In this document: in pieces, positions 36,148-46,162 of the stretch | Layout of the letters: every line of letters starts with the position of its first letter | How positions within the stretch are numbered: position 1 is the stretch's first letter | Origin: Rhodovulum sp. MB263 | Lineage (GTDB): Bacteria > Pseudomonadota > Alphaproteobacteria > Rhodobacterales > Rhodobacteraceae | Direction: 5' to 3' | Length of the DNA: 64,000 nucleotides | Assembly: GCF_002073975.1 (NCBI RefSeq) | Contig: NZ_CP020384.1 | Coordinates: 1,364,001-1,428,000 of the forward strand | The notes under the pieces: generated by a model | Told to the model about the DNA's origin: nothing | Seen by the model: the letters and a program-made list of their open reading frames with translations, nothing else | Database searches by the model: none | Position numbers and translations under genes: made by a program

Positions 36148-37566
36148 ATGCTGCGTGCACCTCTGGCACTCGATATCGACAGGGCCGATGGCGGACCGCT
36201 GTTTCTTGCGATCGCCGAGGCGATCACCCGCGACATCACCCGGGGGCGGCTCAGGCCCGGGGCGCGGCTTCCGGGGACGCGGGCGCTGGCGCGCGAGCTG
36301 GGAGTGCATCGCAACACCGTCGATGCGGCCTATCAGGAGCTGCGCATGCAGGGCTGGCTTCAGGCCGCGCCCGCGCGCGGGACCTTCGTGGCCGAGGACC
36401 TGCCGCAGGTGATGACTGCGCCGTCTGCCGCGCCGGTGGTGGCCGAGGCGGAGGCGCCCCGTCCGGTGCTGGCCTTTTCGGATGGCGCGCCCGATCCGGC
36501 TCTGGTGCCCGACAAGGCGCTGGGGCGCGCCTTCCGGCGGGCCTTGCTGGCGCCGGGCTTTCGCAGCGGGGCCGATGATGGCGATGCCCGCGGCACGCGG
36601 GCCCTGCGCGAGGCGCTTGCGGAATATCTCGCCTCGGGCCGGGGGGTGGTGGCGGATCCGGGGCGGCTCCTGATCGCACGGGGCAGCCAGATGGCGCTTT
36701 ATCTCGCGGCCCGTGCCGCGCTGGCGCCAGGCGCGGCGGTCGCGGTCGAGGAACCGGGCTATCCGCTGGCCTGGGCGGCGTTCCGTGCGGCGGGGGCCGA
36801 GGTGCGCGGTGTGCCGGTCGATGGCGGCGGCCTGAGGATCGACGCGCTCGAGGCGGCGCTGGACGCCGATCCGCGCATCCGGGCGGTCTATGTGACGCCG
36901 CATCACCAGTATCCGACCACGGTGACGATGGGGGCCGCGCGGCGTCTGCAGCTTCTGGATCTGGCGCAGCGCCGCGGCCTCGTCCTGATCGAGGACGATT
37001 ACGACCATGATTACCGCTTCGAGGGCCGTCCGGTGCTGCCGCTTGCCGCGCGTGCGCCGGAGGATCTGCCGCTGATCTATGTCGGCTCGCTGTCGAAGCT
37101 GCTCTCGCCCGGTATCCGGCTGGGCTATGCGCTGGCGCCCGAGCCGCTGCTGTCGCGGATGGCCGAGACGCGGGCGGCCATCGACCGCCAGGGCGATACG
37201 CCGCTCGAGGCGGCCCTGGCCGAGATGATCCGCGATGGCGAACTGGGCCGCCATGCCCGCAAGGCGCGCCGGATCTACCGCGCCCGCCGCGACCTGCTGG
37301 CCGGGGCGCTGTCCGGACAGCTGGGCGATCGGGTGAGGTTCGATCTTCCGGCCGGTGGGCTGGCGCTGTGGGTGCGTTCGGCGCAGGGCGAGGCCGGGTC
37401 CTGGGCGATACGGGCGCGGCAGGCGGGGCTTGCGCTGCTGCCCGGCGACCGTTTCATGCTGGGGGCTCCGGCGCCGCAGGCCTTCCGGCTGGGCTATGCC
37501 GCGCTTGACGCGGTGCAGATCGTCCGGGCGGTCGGGATCCTGGCCCAAAGCTGCCCGCGGGGATGA
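36148..37566 (+). CDS. pdxR: MocR/PdxR-type regulator of vitamin B6 metabolism
   Basis: This 472-residue protein fuses an N-terminal GntR winged helix (GARLPGTRALARELGVHRNTVDAAYQEL) to a fold-type I aminotransferase domain. The PLP lysine is in VGSLSKLLSPGIRLGY; other PLP contacts are RGSQMALYLAARAAL and TPHHQYPTTVTM. PdxR proteins sense PLP and control its synthesis or salvage. Position opposite pdxY supports the name. The plus-strand reading starts at 36148 with MLRAPLAL. Confidence 0.88.
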   Translation: MLRAPLALDIDRADGGPLFLAIAEAITRDITRGRLRPGARLPGTRALARELGVHRNTVDAAYQELRMQGWLQAAPARGTFVAEDLPQVMTAPSAAPVVAEAEAPRPVLAFSDGAPDPALVPDKALGRAFRRALLAPGFRSGADDGDARGTRALREALAEYLASGRGVVADPGRLLIARGSQMALYLAARAALAPGAAVAVEEPGYPLAWAAFRAAGAEVRGVPVDGGGLRIDALEAALDADPRIRAVYVTPHHQYPTTVTMGAARRLQLLDLAQRRGLVLIEDDYDHDYRFEGRPVLPLAARAPEDLPLIYVGSLSKLLSPGIRLGYALAPEPLLSRMAETRAAIDRQGDTPLEAALAEMIRDGELGRHARKARRIYRARRDLLAGALSGQLGDRVRFDLPAGGLALWVRSAQGEAGSWAIRARQAGLALLPGDRFMLGAPAPQAFRLGYAALDAVQIVRAVGILAQSCPRG

Positions 37567-38187
37567 AGGCTAGGCGGCCCCGTCGCCCGCGCCGCGGCGT
37601 CCTCGGGGCGCGCGTCTCAAGGGCGAGGCTGTCCGCGAGTTCCAAGGGGGCATTTGTCCGGGGGGCGGCTATTGTCCCCTGAGCGGAAGGGGCAGTGCCG
37701 CAGCCGCCATGTGTTGCCCTGTCTGCTTCCGCCACTGCCCCCGGCGCGCCCGCCCGCACCGGCCCGATCCCGGGCTGTATCATGGGGGGGGGGGGCGCTC
37801 TCGTCCTTCCTCCGCAGTCCACTCGTCGCGTGACGGCGACCGCGGGCGAAGACACGGGCACGGGGGAGGGCGCCCTTGCCGGTTTCGGTCCTCAGCGTAT
37901 CCGACACTCCCGTCGCGACCCCGGCCGCGAGGGGTTTTGCAGGTCTGGACCGGAAGCGGCAGCGATATTGCGGGCCATCGCGGTCCTGCGGATCCGGGTT
38001 CGGGCCCGACTGTGGCCTGTCCTTCTTCCTGGCCCCTGCAGACCGGTGATGCCGGCCGGAGCTCGGGAATGTGACGAAACCGGATGAGGGGCGGCCCGGG
38101 GCGTGTGCCAGTCGGGCGGGAGCGTTGGGACGTGCGGCGGGTCCGGCGCTGCGGTCTCGGAAGGGGTGCGTGCCGCCGTGCCGCCCC
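37567..38187. other. Non-coding gap with a G12 tract
   Basis: No gene is supported in these 621 nt. A run of twelve G is at 37784-37795. Frames here are GC shadows. Confidence 0.55.
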
Positions 38188-38523
38188 TCAGGCGGTTTCG
38201 TCACGCAGGCAGGCCAGGGCGAAGTCGGCTTCGCTTCGGGCCAGGACCCAGCCATCGCAGAGGACCGTGTCTCCGGCCGCGAAATCCCTTTGCGCAGCGG
38301 TGGCGAGGGTGTCCGGGTCGGGGGCGGGAGGCTTGCCGCGGCCGACATAGCCCTGACGCAACAGCGCCTTCGCGATCCGGCGCGGGCCGGTCAGGGCGGC
38401 GAGACGCGGGCGCCCGGTGCCGCAGGGTCTGGCCAGGCCGGCCACGATCATGCCCATGTAGCCCGCGGCGCCCAGCCCCAGCCCGCCCAGGATCAGATGA
38501 CGGCGTTTCAATCGGCGGCTCAC
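38188..38523 (-). CDS. Small Tat-signal-like partner of the GMC dehydrogenase
   Basis: This 111-residue protein starts with RRLKRRHLILGGLGLGAAG, a twin-arginine-like signal and a hydrophobic stretch that could be an export signal or a membrane anchor. The rest is a short soluble part ending in LRDETA. It overlaps the GMC gene by four nt. Small subunits of periplasmic FAD-GMC dehydrogenases often supply the Tat signal for a catalytic subunit that has none. I do not recognise a named family, so this role is inferred. Confidence 0.65.
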   Translation of the reverse strand: MSRRLKRRHLILGGLGLGAAGYMGMIVAGLARPCGTGRPRLAALTGPRRIAKALLRQGYVGRGKPPAPDPDTLATAAQRDFAAGDTVLCDGWVLARSEADFALACLRDETA

Positions 38524-40073
38524 AGCAGCCCCTCCCGTTCGGCCCGCGCCTTCAGGTGATCGGACAGCCGGAAGGCCATGGCGGTGATGGTCAGCGTCGG
38601 GTTCGGATAGCCGCCGGTCGGAAACAGCGCCGAGCCCGCGACATAGAGATTCTGCACGCTGTGCAGCCGCCCGTCGCCATCGGTGACGCCGCGGCGCGGG
38701 TCCTCGGCCATGCGCACCGTGCCCATGTGATGGCCGCCGCCGCCGACCCCGTCGAGAAAGACCTCGGGCTCGGGATCGATCTCGATCCGCATCCTGCCGA
38801 AGCCGGTCCGCCCGGCTTCTTCGGCGATGACCTGATGGGCGGCGAGGATGCAGTCATGGTCCTGACGGGTGATCTGCCAGTCGAGCTGGGCCTGCGGGCG
38901 CCCGTAGACATCCTTGTCGCTGCGCAGCGAGATCCGGCTGGCGGGGTTGGGCATCTGCTCGATATTGTTGAACAGCCCGTAGGTGTCGTGCCGGGCATTG
39001 CTGCCGCAGCGATAGGCCTGCGCGCTGCCGAACGGATCGCCCAGAAGCCCCGCGATGTCGGCGGCGTCGATCCGGCCCCGGCGCAGCGCATTGAGATCGC
39101 GCACCCGGAGCGGCAGCGAATAGAACTCGCTCCGGAACTTGCCGATCCGCCTGGCCCGGACCGCCTCGGCGGTCAGCACCAGGTGACAGCGCACCGCGAT
39201 CTCGCCATAGGGCACTTCCGACAGGTAGAGCGGCAGAACATCCGCCGGATCGCGGGGCAGGAGCAGCCCGCTCTTGAACATCAGATGTTCCTGGAAATAG
39301 CGGCCGACCAGATCGTTCTCGTTGCCAAGACCGGCCGGTCGCTGGCCATTCGCCACCAGCAGCATCCGCGGGATCTCGATGCCCCCCGCCGCCAGCACGA
39401 AATAGCGCGCGCGCAGCTCGAAGCGGTTCCCCGCCGGGCTGCGCACCACCACATGCGATACCGTCTCGCCACTGGCCTCGGCCAGCCGGATGTCGCAGAC
39501 ATCGGCGTAAAGCACGACCCGGACATTCGGTGCCCGGTCGAGGCGCGGGCCGTATTCGTAGCCATAGAACACCCGGCGATAGCGCGAGAGCTGGCTTTTC
39601 AGCATCGGCCCGTCGAAGGGCATCAGCCGGGTGCCGAGCGCGCGCGCGACCGGGGCGGGGTCGTACGCGTAATCGCCAAGCCCGAGAAAGTCATGCGCCT
39701 GCCGGTAATAGGGCGCGAGCGTATCCGCGCCGAACGGCCAGCCCGACATCGGGACCCAGTCCTTCGGCTCGAAATCGTCGGGCTCGAGCCGGACGCAATG
39801 CCCGCCCCAATGGTTGGTCGCGCCGCCGAAGAAGCGCAGCCGGTTCGCGGCCACGTCATAGGGCCGGCCGATATCGGGAATGATCGAGGCATCCTCGACG
39901 GCGGGGTCCATGTCCATGCCCCCGGCTTCGAGCAGGCAGATCCGCAGCCCGCTATCTGCGAGCGCCGAGGCCAGGGTGATGCCCGCGGCTCCGGCCCCCA
40001 TGATGCAGATATCGGCCTCGAGACCGGGATCATCGGCAAAGCTGCGCGCGTCCGAGAAGCTGTCGAAAGCCAT
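38520..40073 (-). CDS. GMC-family FAD oxidoreductase
   Basis: The 517-residue flavoprotein has the FAD-binding ADICIMGAGAAGITLASALA near residue 20, LRFFGGATNHWGGHCV, and a C-terminal YVAGSALFPTGGYPNPTLTITAMA. The active-site His pattern (GGGGHHMGTVRMA) places it in the GMC alcohol/sugar dehydrogenase family. No signal peptide is seen, so export, if any, would need the small partner encoded next. The electron acceptor and substrate are unknown. Confidence 0.82.
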   Translation of the reverse strand: MAFDSFSDARSFADDPGLEADICIMGAGAAGITLASALADSGLRICLLEAGGMDMDPAVEDASIIPDIGRPYDVAANRLRFFGGATNHWGGHCVRLEPDDFEPKDWVPMSGWPFGADTLAPYYRQAHDFLGLGDYAYDPAPVARALGTRLMPFDGPMLKSQLSRYRRVFYGYEYGPRLDRAPNVRVVLYADVCDIRLAEASGETVSHVVVRSPAGNRFELRARYFVLAAGGIEIPRMLLVANGQRPAGLGNENDLVGRYFQEHLMFKSGLLLPRDPADVLPLYLSEVPYGEIAVRCHLVLTAEAVRARRIGKFRSEFYSLPLRVRDLNALRRGRIDAADIAGLLGDPFGSAQAYRCGSNARHDTYGLFNNIEQMPNPASRISLRSDKDVYGRPQAQLDWQITRQDHDCILAAHQVIAEEAGRTGFGRMRIEIDPEPEVFLDGVGGGGHHMGTVRMAEDPRRGVTDGDGRLHSVQNLYVAGSALFPTGGYPNPTLTITAMAFRLSDHLKARAEREGLL

Positions 40074-40796
40074 GGCTGCAACCCTCCTGAACGGATCGGC
40101 GGACCGTGGTTGCGGTCCGGGCGCGCGTCATCAATGAGTAGGGGCGGCCTCGGCAGCCTGTCAAGCATTCCGGGGGAGAGGAGCGATGGGCCCCCTGGCC
40201 CCGCTGCATGGCGCGCGGGTTCACGGCGCCGGAAGGCGGCGATGGGGCCGCGTCTTTTCCGGGGCGCACGGCCGCGCATCCTCCGCATCTCGCCCGGGCA
40301 CTTGGTCGGGGTCTCGCCAGGGATCACGGGCGCGCCGGTGCCGCTGCGCCCCGGCCGCAGGCCGAGCAGGACGCCTGGCGGCAGGATGTTGCCGAGCGCT
40401 GCCGTCCTGCAGGCTGAGGGAACGCCTTGGCCGCGGGTCATGCGCAAGGCCGGGCCGGGCAACAAGGTCGATGCGGCCCGCCCGGGGCTTGGCCCGACGC
40501 CCGCCATCGGTTTCGCTGTGCATCGCAGGCCGGATCCGGCGGGAGGCTGACGGCGGGCCGTTGAAACTGGGCCGGTGGAAGAGCGCCGCTGAAAGTGTGG
40601 GGCAGTGGGGTGGCGATTGCGGGCCGGTGAAACGGGCGCTGCGACGGCGAAATTCGCGGCCGGTCCGGCGCGCTCGGCAGTTGCGCGCTGGCGGGGGGAT
40701 GCTAGACAGGTCGCAGGGAATGAGGGATGCCGCGCAGGGCCCCCGCGGGTGCAGCCCTCGCTTTCCGTAAATGTCAGCCAATGGCAAGGAAGCGTC
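40074..40796. other. Non-coding gap before zwf
   Basis: No gene is supported in these 723 nt. The last 120 nt contain a weak promoter-like pair TTGCGC (40681) and TAGACA (40703) 16 nt apart, and a plain ribosome-binding site AAGGAAG before the zwf ATG. Confidence 0.45.
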
Positions 40797-42251
40797 ATGG
40801 TTTCACGCGTCATACCGGTCGATCCGTTCGATCTCGTCATCTTCGGCGCGACCGGAGACCTGTCCACCGGCAAGATCCTGCCCGGGCTTTTCCGTCGCGA
40901 TGCCGACGGGCAGATCCCCGAAGCCGCCCGCATCGTCGGGGCCGCGCGCAGCCCGATGGGGGACGAGGAATTCCGCACCCTGGTGCGTGCCGCAATTCAT
41001 GCCGCCATTCCCGAGAAGAAGCGCGACTGCGAGGCGGTCGAACGCTTCCTGACGCGGCTCTCCTATGTGGCGGTCGATGCCACCGGCGAGGATGGCTGGC
41101 CCGAACTGGCCGCCAAGATGCGCCCCGAGGTGGTGCAGGCCTATTATTTCTCGGTCGGGCCGAGGCTGTTCGGCGCGCTGGCCGAGCGGCTCCATGCCCA
41201 TGGCATGAATACCGAAAACTGCCGGATCGTGGTGGAAAAGCCCTTCGGCCACGATCTGGCTTCGGCGCAGGCGCTGAATGCCACGCTGGCCGAGCATTTC
41301 GACGAGCATCAGATCTACCGGATCGACCATTATCTGGGCAAGGAAACGGTCCAGAACCTGATGGCGGTGCGCTTTGCCAACATGCTCTTCGAGCCGCTCT
41401 GGAAGGCGCAATATGTCGATCATATCCAGATCACCGTGGCCGAGACCGTGGGCGTCGCGGGCCGGGGCGGCTATTACGACAAGTCGGGCGCGATGCGCGA
41501 CATGGTGCAGAATCACATGATGCAGCTTCTGTGCCTGATCGCGATGGAGCCGCCCTACGCCTTCGAACCCGATGCCGTGCGCGACGAGAAGCTGAAGGTG
41601 ATCCGCGCGCTCGACCCGGTGCGCCCGGCCGATCTGGTGCGCGGCCAGTACCGCGCGGGCGGCGGCATGGGCAGCTATCACGACGATGTCGAGACCCCCG
41701 ACAGCCGGACCGAAAGCTTTGTCGCGCTAAAGGCGCATGTGTCGAACTGGCGCTGGAAGGGCACGCCCTTCTATCTGCGCACCGGCAAGCGGCTGCGCGC
41801 GCGCACGTCGGAAATCGCCGTCACCTTCAAGGATCCGCCGCATTCGATCTTCGGCGATCAGGAGGGCCATCGCGCCAATCTTCTGGTGATCCGGCTGCAG
41901 CCCAATGAGGGCATCAAGCTCAAGGTCACCATCAAGGAGCCGGGGCCGGGTGGCATGCGGCTGATCGAGGTGCCGCTCGACATGTCCTTCGCCGAGGCGC
42001 TGGGCCCGGGCGCGCAGGAGATCCCCGACGCCTATGAACGGCTGATCATGGATGTGATCCGCGGCAACCAGACCCTGTTCATGCGCGGCGACGAGGTCGA
42101 GGCGGCCTGGGCCTGGACCGATCCGATCATCGCCGGCTGGGAGGCGCGCGGCGACCGGCCCCAGCCCTACGATCCGGGCGGGTCGGGGCCTGAGGACGCG
42201 CTGATGCTGCTGCATCGCGACGGTCGGCGCTGGCGGGAGATACGGCCATGA
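40797..42251 (+). CDS. zwf: Glucose-6-phosphate 1-dehydrogenase
   Basis: Zwf (484 aa) oxidises glucose-6-phosphate to 6-phosphogluconolactone with NADP reduction. The N-terminus has VIFGATGDLSTGKILPGL (cofactor binding), and the catalytic RIDHYLGKETVQNL is near residue 180. TPFYLRTGKRL is also typical. It overlaps pgl by four nt and leads the zwf-pgl-pgi set, supplying NADPH and entry to the Entner-Doudoroff or pentose phosphate route. Confidence 0.95.
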   Translation: MVSRVIPVDPFDLVIFGATGDLSTGKILPGLFRRDADGQIPEAARIVGAARSPMGDEEFRTLVRAAIHAAIPEKKRDCEAVERFLTRLSYVAVDATGEDGWPELAAKMRPEVVQAYYFSVGPRLFGALAERLHAHGMNTENCRIVVEKPFGHDLASAQALNATLAEHFDEHQIYRIDHYLGKETVQNLMAVRFANMLFEPLWKAQYVDHIQITVAETVGVAGRGGYYDKSGAMRDMVQNHMMQLLCLIAMEPPYAFEPDAVRDEKLKVIRALDPVRPADLVRGQYRAGGGMGSYHDDVETPDSRTESFVALKAHVSNWRWKGTPFYLRTGKRLRARTSEIAVTFKDPPHSIFGDQEGHRANLLVIRLQPNEGIKLKVTIKEPGPGGMRLIEVPLDMSFAEALGPGAQEIPDAYERLIMDVIRGNQTLFMRGDEVEAAWAWTDPIIAGWEARGDRPQPYDPGGSGPEDALMLLHRDGRRWREIRP

Positions 42252-42910
42252 AGCTGCAGACCTACCCCGATCTCGAGATGATGATGATCGCGCTGGCCAA
42301 TGATCTGGCCGGAGAGCTGAACAACGCGCTGTTCCACGAGGACCGCGTGACCATCGCACTGCCCGGCGGCACCACCCCGGGGCCGCTTTACGACGATCTT
42401 TGCGCCAGCAGCCTCGACTGGACGCGGGTGCGGGTGATGCCGACGGACGAACGCCTGGTGCCCCCCGATCATCCGCGTTCCAACGAGGGCATGATCCGGG
42501 CCCGTCTTCTGGCCGGCAAGGCGGCCGAGGCCCGCTTCATAGGCCTTCGGCCCGGTGCTGACGGCATGGAGGGGCTCACGACCCGGATAAGCCGGGCGCT
42601 GCCGCTGAACGTGCTGGTGCTGGGGATGGGCGAGGACATGCATACCGCCTCTCTTTTCCCTGGCGCGCCCGAGCTCGAGGCAGCGCTCTCGTCCGAGGCG
42701 CCGCCGGTGATGCAGATCACCCCGCCGGGTCAGCCCGAGCCGCGCATCACCCTGACCGCGCCGGTCCTGCAGGGCGCGCTCAGCACCCATATCCTGATCA
42801 CCGGCGCGGCCAAGCGGGCGGCGCTCGAACAGGCGGCCGAGCTGGCCGACCCGCATCTTGCGCCGGTCTGCACGGTGCTCAGGGACGCAACGGTCCATTG
42901 GACGGAGTAA
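42248..42910 (+). CDS. pgl: 6-phosphogluconolactonase
   Basis: Pgl (220 aa, DevB type) hydrolyses 6-phosphogluconolactone. Typical blocks: [38 protein letters not shown], and [15 protein letters not shown]. It sits between zwf (four-nt overlap) and pgi (four-nt gap). Confidence 0.94.
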   Translation: MKLQTYPDLEMMMIALANDLAGELNNALFHEDRVTIALPGGTTPGPLYDDLCASSLDWTRVRVMPTDERLVPPDHPRSNEGMIRARLLAGKAAEARFIGLRPGADGMEGLTTRISRALPLNVLVLGMGEDMHTASLFPGAPELEAALSSEAPPVMQITPPGQPEPRITLTAPVLQGALSTHILITGAAKRAALEQAAELADPHLAPVCTVLRDATVHWTE

Positions 42911-42914
42911 CGAC

Positions 42915-44558
42915 GTGACGCTTTCGACGATCTGGGAACGGCTCGACGCCCGGGCGGGCCGGGTATCGGACCGCGCCTTCGCGACGCTCTTTCAGGACAG
43001 GAACCGTGCCGCGGCCTTCTCGGTCCGGTTCCCGGGGCAGTCTGCCGCCGCCGCCCATGGCGACGAGATGCTGTTCGATTTCTCGAAGACCAATATCGAC
43101 GAGGACACGCTCGAACTGCTGATCGAACTGGCCATCGCGGCCGGTGTGCAGGCCCGGCGCGACGCGATGTTCGCGGGCCGCCGGATCAACGAGACCGAGG
43201 GCCGGGCGGTGCTGCATACCGCGCTTCGCAATCCCGAGGGCAAGGTCGAGCTGGACGGAACCGACGTGATGCCGGGCCTGCGCGAGACGCTTCTTCGGAT
43301 GCGCAGCTTTGCGCGCGAGATCCGGGGCGGCGGCATTTGCGGGCAGGGCGGGCCGATCACCGATATCGTCAATATCGGCATCGGCGGCTCGGATCTCGGG
43401 CCCGCCATGGCCTGCCTGGCGCTGGCGCCCTATCATGACGGGCCGCGCTGCCATTTCATCTCGAATGTCGACGGCGCCCATGCCGCCGAAACGCTGAGCG
43501 GGCTCGATCCCGAGACGACGCTGGTCATCGTCGCCTCGAAGACCTTCACCACCATCGAGACCATGACCAATGCCGAGACCGTGCGCGGCTGGATGGCGGC
43601 GCGGGTCTCGGATCCCGGGGCACAATTCGCGGCGCTGTCCTCTACGCTGGAGCAGACCGCCGATTTCGGCATCGCGCCCGAACGGGTCTTCGGCTTCGAG
43701 GACTGGGTCGGCGGGCGCTATTCGGTCTGGGGGCCGATCGGGCTGTCGCTGATGATCGCCATCGGCCCCGAGCGTTTCGACGAGTTCCTTGCGGGCGGCG
43801 CGGCGATGGACGCGCATTTCCGGACGGCGCCGCTGCGCGCGAACCTGCCGGTGCTGCTGGCGCTGGTGGGGATCTGGCATGCGCAGGTGCAGGGCCATGC
43901 GACGCGTGCGGTGCTGCCCTATGACCAGCGGCTGGCCCGGCTTCCGGCCTATCTTCAGCAGCTCGAGATGGAGAGCAACGGCAAGAGCGTGACCATGAGC
44001 GGCCAACAGGTCGCCCGGCCGACAGGTCCCGTCGTCTGGGGCGAGCCCGGCACCAATGGCCAGCACGCCTTCTACCAGCTGATCCATCAGGGCACCCAGG
44101 TCGTGCCCTGCGAGTTTCTGGTCGCGGCGCGGGGCCACGAGCCCGAGCTTGCCCATCACCACCGGCTGCTTCTGGCCAATGTGCTGGCCCAGTCCAAGGC
44201 GCTGATGGAGGGGCGCGGGATCGAGGCTGCCCGCGCCATTGCCGAACAGGCCGGCTTTGTGGGCGACGAGCTGGAGCGGCAGGCCCGCCACCGGGTCTTT
44301 CCCGGCAACCGGCCCTCGACCACGCTGATCTATCCCCGGCTCACGCCGCGGATGCTGGGCCAGATCCTGGCGCTCTACGAGCATCGGGTCTTCACCGAAG
44401 GGGTGGTCCTCGGCATCAACTCCTTCGATCAGTGGGGGGTCGAGCTCGGCAAGGAACTGGCGCGCTCGCTCGAGCCGTTGCTGGCCGGAGCCGCGCGCCC
44501 GGAAACGCTGGACGGCTCGACCGCGCAACTGCTCGATTTCGTCGCCTCTGCGGGGTGA
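42915..44558 (+). CDS. pgi: Glucose-6-phosphate isomerase
   Basis: Pgi (547 aa) interconverts glucose-6-phosphate and fructose-6-phosphate. Signature [13 protein letters not shown] is near residue 156, and later [18 protein letters not shown] and [10 protein letters not shown] are seen. A GTG start at 42915 follows GGAG by eight nt; no ATG fits. This three-gene order is found in many alphaproteobacteria. Confidence 0.94.
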   Translation: MTLSTIWERLDARAGRVSDRAFATLFQDRNRAAAFSVRFPGQSAAAAHGDEMLFDFSKTNIDEDTLELLIELAIAAGVQARRDAMFAGRRINETEGRAVLHTALRNPEGKVELDGTDVMPGLRETLLRMRSFAREIRGGGICGQGGPITDIVNIGIGGSDLGPAMACLALAPYHDGPRCHFISNVDGAHAAETLSGLDPETTLVIVASKTFTTIETMTNAETVRGWMAARVSDPGAQFAALSSTLEQTADFGIAPERVFGFEDWVGGRYSVWGPIGLSLMIAIGPERFDEFLAGGAAMDAHFRTAPLRANLPVLLALVGIWHAQVQGHATRAVLPYDQRLARLPAYLQQLEMESNGKSVTMSGQQVARPTGPVVWGEPGTNGQHAFYQLIHQGTQVVPCEFLVAARGHEPELAHHHRLLLANVLAQSKALMEGRGIEAARAIAEQAGFVGDELERQARHRVFPGNRPSTTLIYPRLTPRMLGQILALYEHRVFTEGVVLGINSFDQWGVELGKELARSLEPLLAGAARPETLDGSTAQLLDFVASAG

Positions 44559-44652
44559 GCTTCTGACGTCGCGGTGCTGCGGCTTCGGCGGGCGGAAAGG
44601 ATTCGTTCAGGTTTTCGGCCTAGCTTTGACCCGGGCTGTGAGCGGAGCGACC

Positions 44653-44943
44653 ATGTCGACCTGTCGGGAATGCGGGAAAGTTCTGGGCGTGTTCGGATCG
44701 GAGGGTGACACGCTTTGCGAGCTTTGCGCCATGGTGCAGGACGCCGAGCTGCTGTTTCGCCAGATCCGCATGCTTGAGGATGAGGGCAGGACCCGCGCCG
44801 AGATCGCCGAAGCGGTCTGGGCCCGCTGGGCTGCCGAAGCGCGCGCCGCCGAGGCCGGCGAAGACGCTCCGGAGGCCCGCCTGGCCGAGCCCGATCCTGC
44901 CGATCCCCGCCCGCGCCGCTGGCCGCGCCTGTCGTTGCGCTAG
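44653..44943 (+). CDS. Small zinc-ribbon protein of unknown function
   Basis: The 96-residue product has Cys4-x2-Cys7 and Cys22-x2-Cys25 spaced as a zinc ribbon, then a charged helix (LLFRQIRMLEDEGRTRAEIAEAVWARW) and a Pro/Arg-rich end. It starts 94 nt after pgi. I do not recognise a defined family; it could be a small regulator or a chaperone-like zinc protein. Confidence 0.6.
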   Translation: MSTCRECGKVLGVFGSEGDTLCELCAMVQDAELLFRQIRMLEDEGRTRAEIAEAVWARWAAEARAAEAGEDAPEARLAEPDPADPRPRRWPRLSLR

Positions 44944-46162
44944 GGCCGGTTTGCCGCCCAAGGTGGCTTCCGTCCCGTGCCTGGCTTCTTCGCGCGACGC
45001 CCTGAGGGGCTCCCCCCTCGGGGCGCTCGCGCCTTCCGCGAGCCATTCGCTCCGGTCCCGCCGGGAACCTTTCTGATCGATATTGCCGCGAGCCTTTGGC
45101 CCGATCCTGCCACGAGCCTTTGGCTCGATGCCGCAAGCCTTAGGCTTGGGGTACGGCGCCTCAACCCTGAATCGCGGGACGTCGACATGCCCGGGCTGTC
45201 TTCCGACGACGGGCTGGTGGCGCCATCGGAAGAATCGCGGGCGGTCCAGAGCTTGTCTCGGTCCGCGCCGTGAGGCCGGTTTGCCTTGTCATGCCCGGCA
45301 CCGACCTTGCCGCTCTTCGCGGGCATCGGCAGGCATTTGATCAATGTGCCATGACCCGGTCGGCTTACTGGGGCCCGTTCGCAGCTTGCTGCCGAGGTTG
45401 AAGCGGGGCAAACGTCCCGGCGCGGCCTGTTCCGGCGCAGGAGAAAGCCGGTAAAGGACTTAGCCTGATGCGAGAGATCCGGCGCGATGCCGTTGGCATG
45501 GGGCCGGAGGCCGGGGCAACGGGCGGCGGGCGGCAAATTCGCGGCGGGTATCGGCGCGGATCCTCTCGGGGCCGCCCTTCCCGCCGCAGAGCTTCGAGAG
45601 CATCTGCACAACCTCCTGGTCCCGATGCGCGAGGCGTGGATCAGCCGCCGGCAGGGCAGGGACTGGAAGCCCGGAGGCCGTAGTCGGATGCGGACCGCCT
45701 TGCCACCGCCTTGCCCCAGGGGGCCGGTGGACGCGGAGAAACTCCGCTGTCGTACGGGCGGACGGCTTTATCCTTCGGTTCTTCAAGCGGCCTTCTCTTC
45801 CCGCCGGGCGTCGGGGGGGGTGGTCGCCGCTAGGTCAACACTTTACGTTTCAGACCCTGCGAGCCTCTTCATGTCGATCGCCCCTTCCTCACACCGCAAC
45901 AGGACATCGACGCGCCGGGCGCTGTTAGGCCGGGTCTGGCCGATCTCCGAGTCGAGCGTCGGATCGGCCCGAGGCGTTCGGGGGAAAACGATGCGCCTGA
46001 CGGCTTGCCGATCCCTCCCGCGCGTCAGCCAAGGCATCTCTTTCATCTGCCCGCTATGCGCATTGCGGCAATCGATGCCGGGCACGTTGCCGGGCGCCTG
46101 CCCGCGCCTGCTGTCGACCGGTTTTCAGGATGGCCCCGGCCGGGGCGGAACCTTCGGACGGA
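44944..46162. other. 1.2-kb gap with no recognised gene
   Basis: No gene is supported in this stretch apart from the mini-hairpin array listed separately. Two short minus-strand open frames (45460-45786 and 45843-46085) have somewhat protein-like composition but no motif I can name. Confidence 0.5.
45060..45150. repeat. Array of short palindromes around AGCC-AAGGCT
   Basis: On the minus strand a series of small inverted repeats follows one another: AAGCCTAAGGCTT, CGAGCCAAAGGCTCG and GGGCCAAAGGCTCG, separated by a common spacer near CGGCA, with a weaker member (GATCAGAAAGGTTC) beyond. Spacing is about 21-24 nt. It lies 0.1-0.2 kb past the zinc-ribbon gene. Confidence 0.65.

Noticed and set aside
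35368-37548. Minus-strand open frame that would extend pdxY upstream through the MOSC and pdxR region to about 1032 codons
   Set aside because: The pdxY start at 35367 gives a full-length kinase, and the upstream part is shadow of the MOSC and pdxR genes.
45323-45345. TTGATCAA palindrome resembling an FNR box
   Set aside because: It lacks the four-base spacer of TTGAT-N4-ATCAA and no gene starts next to it.
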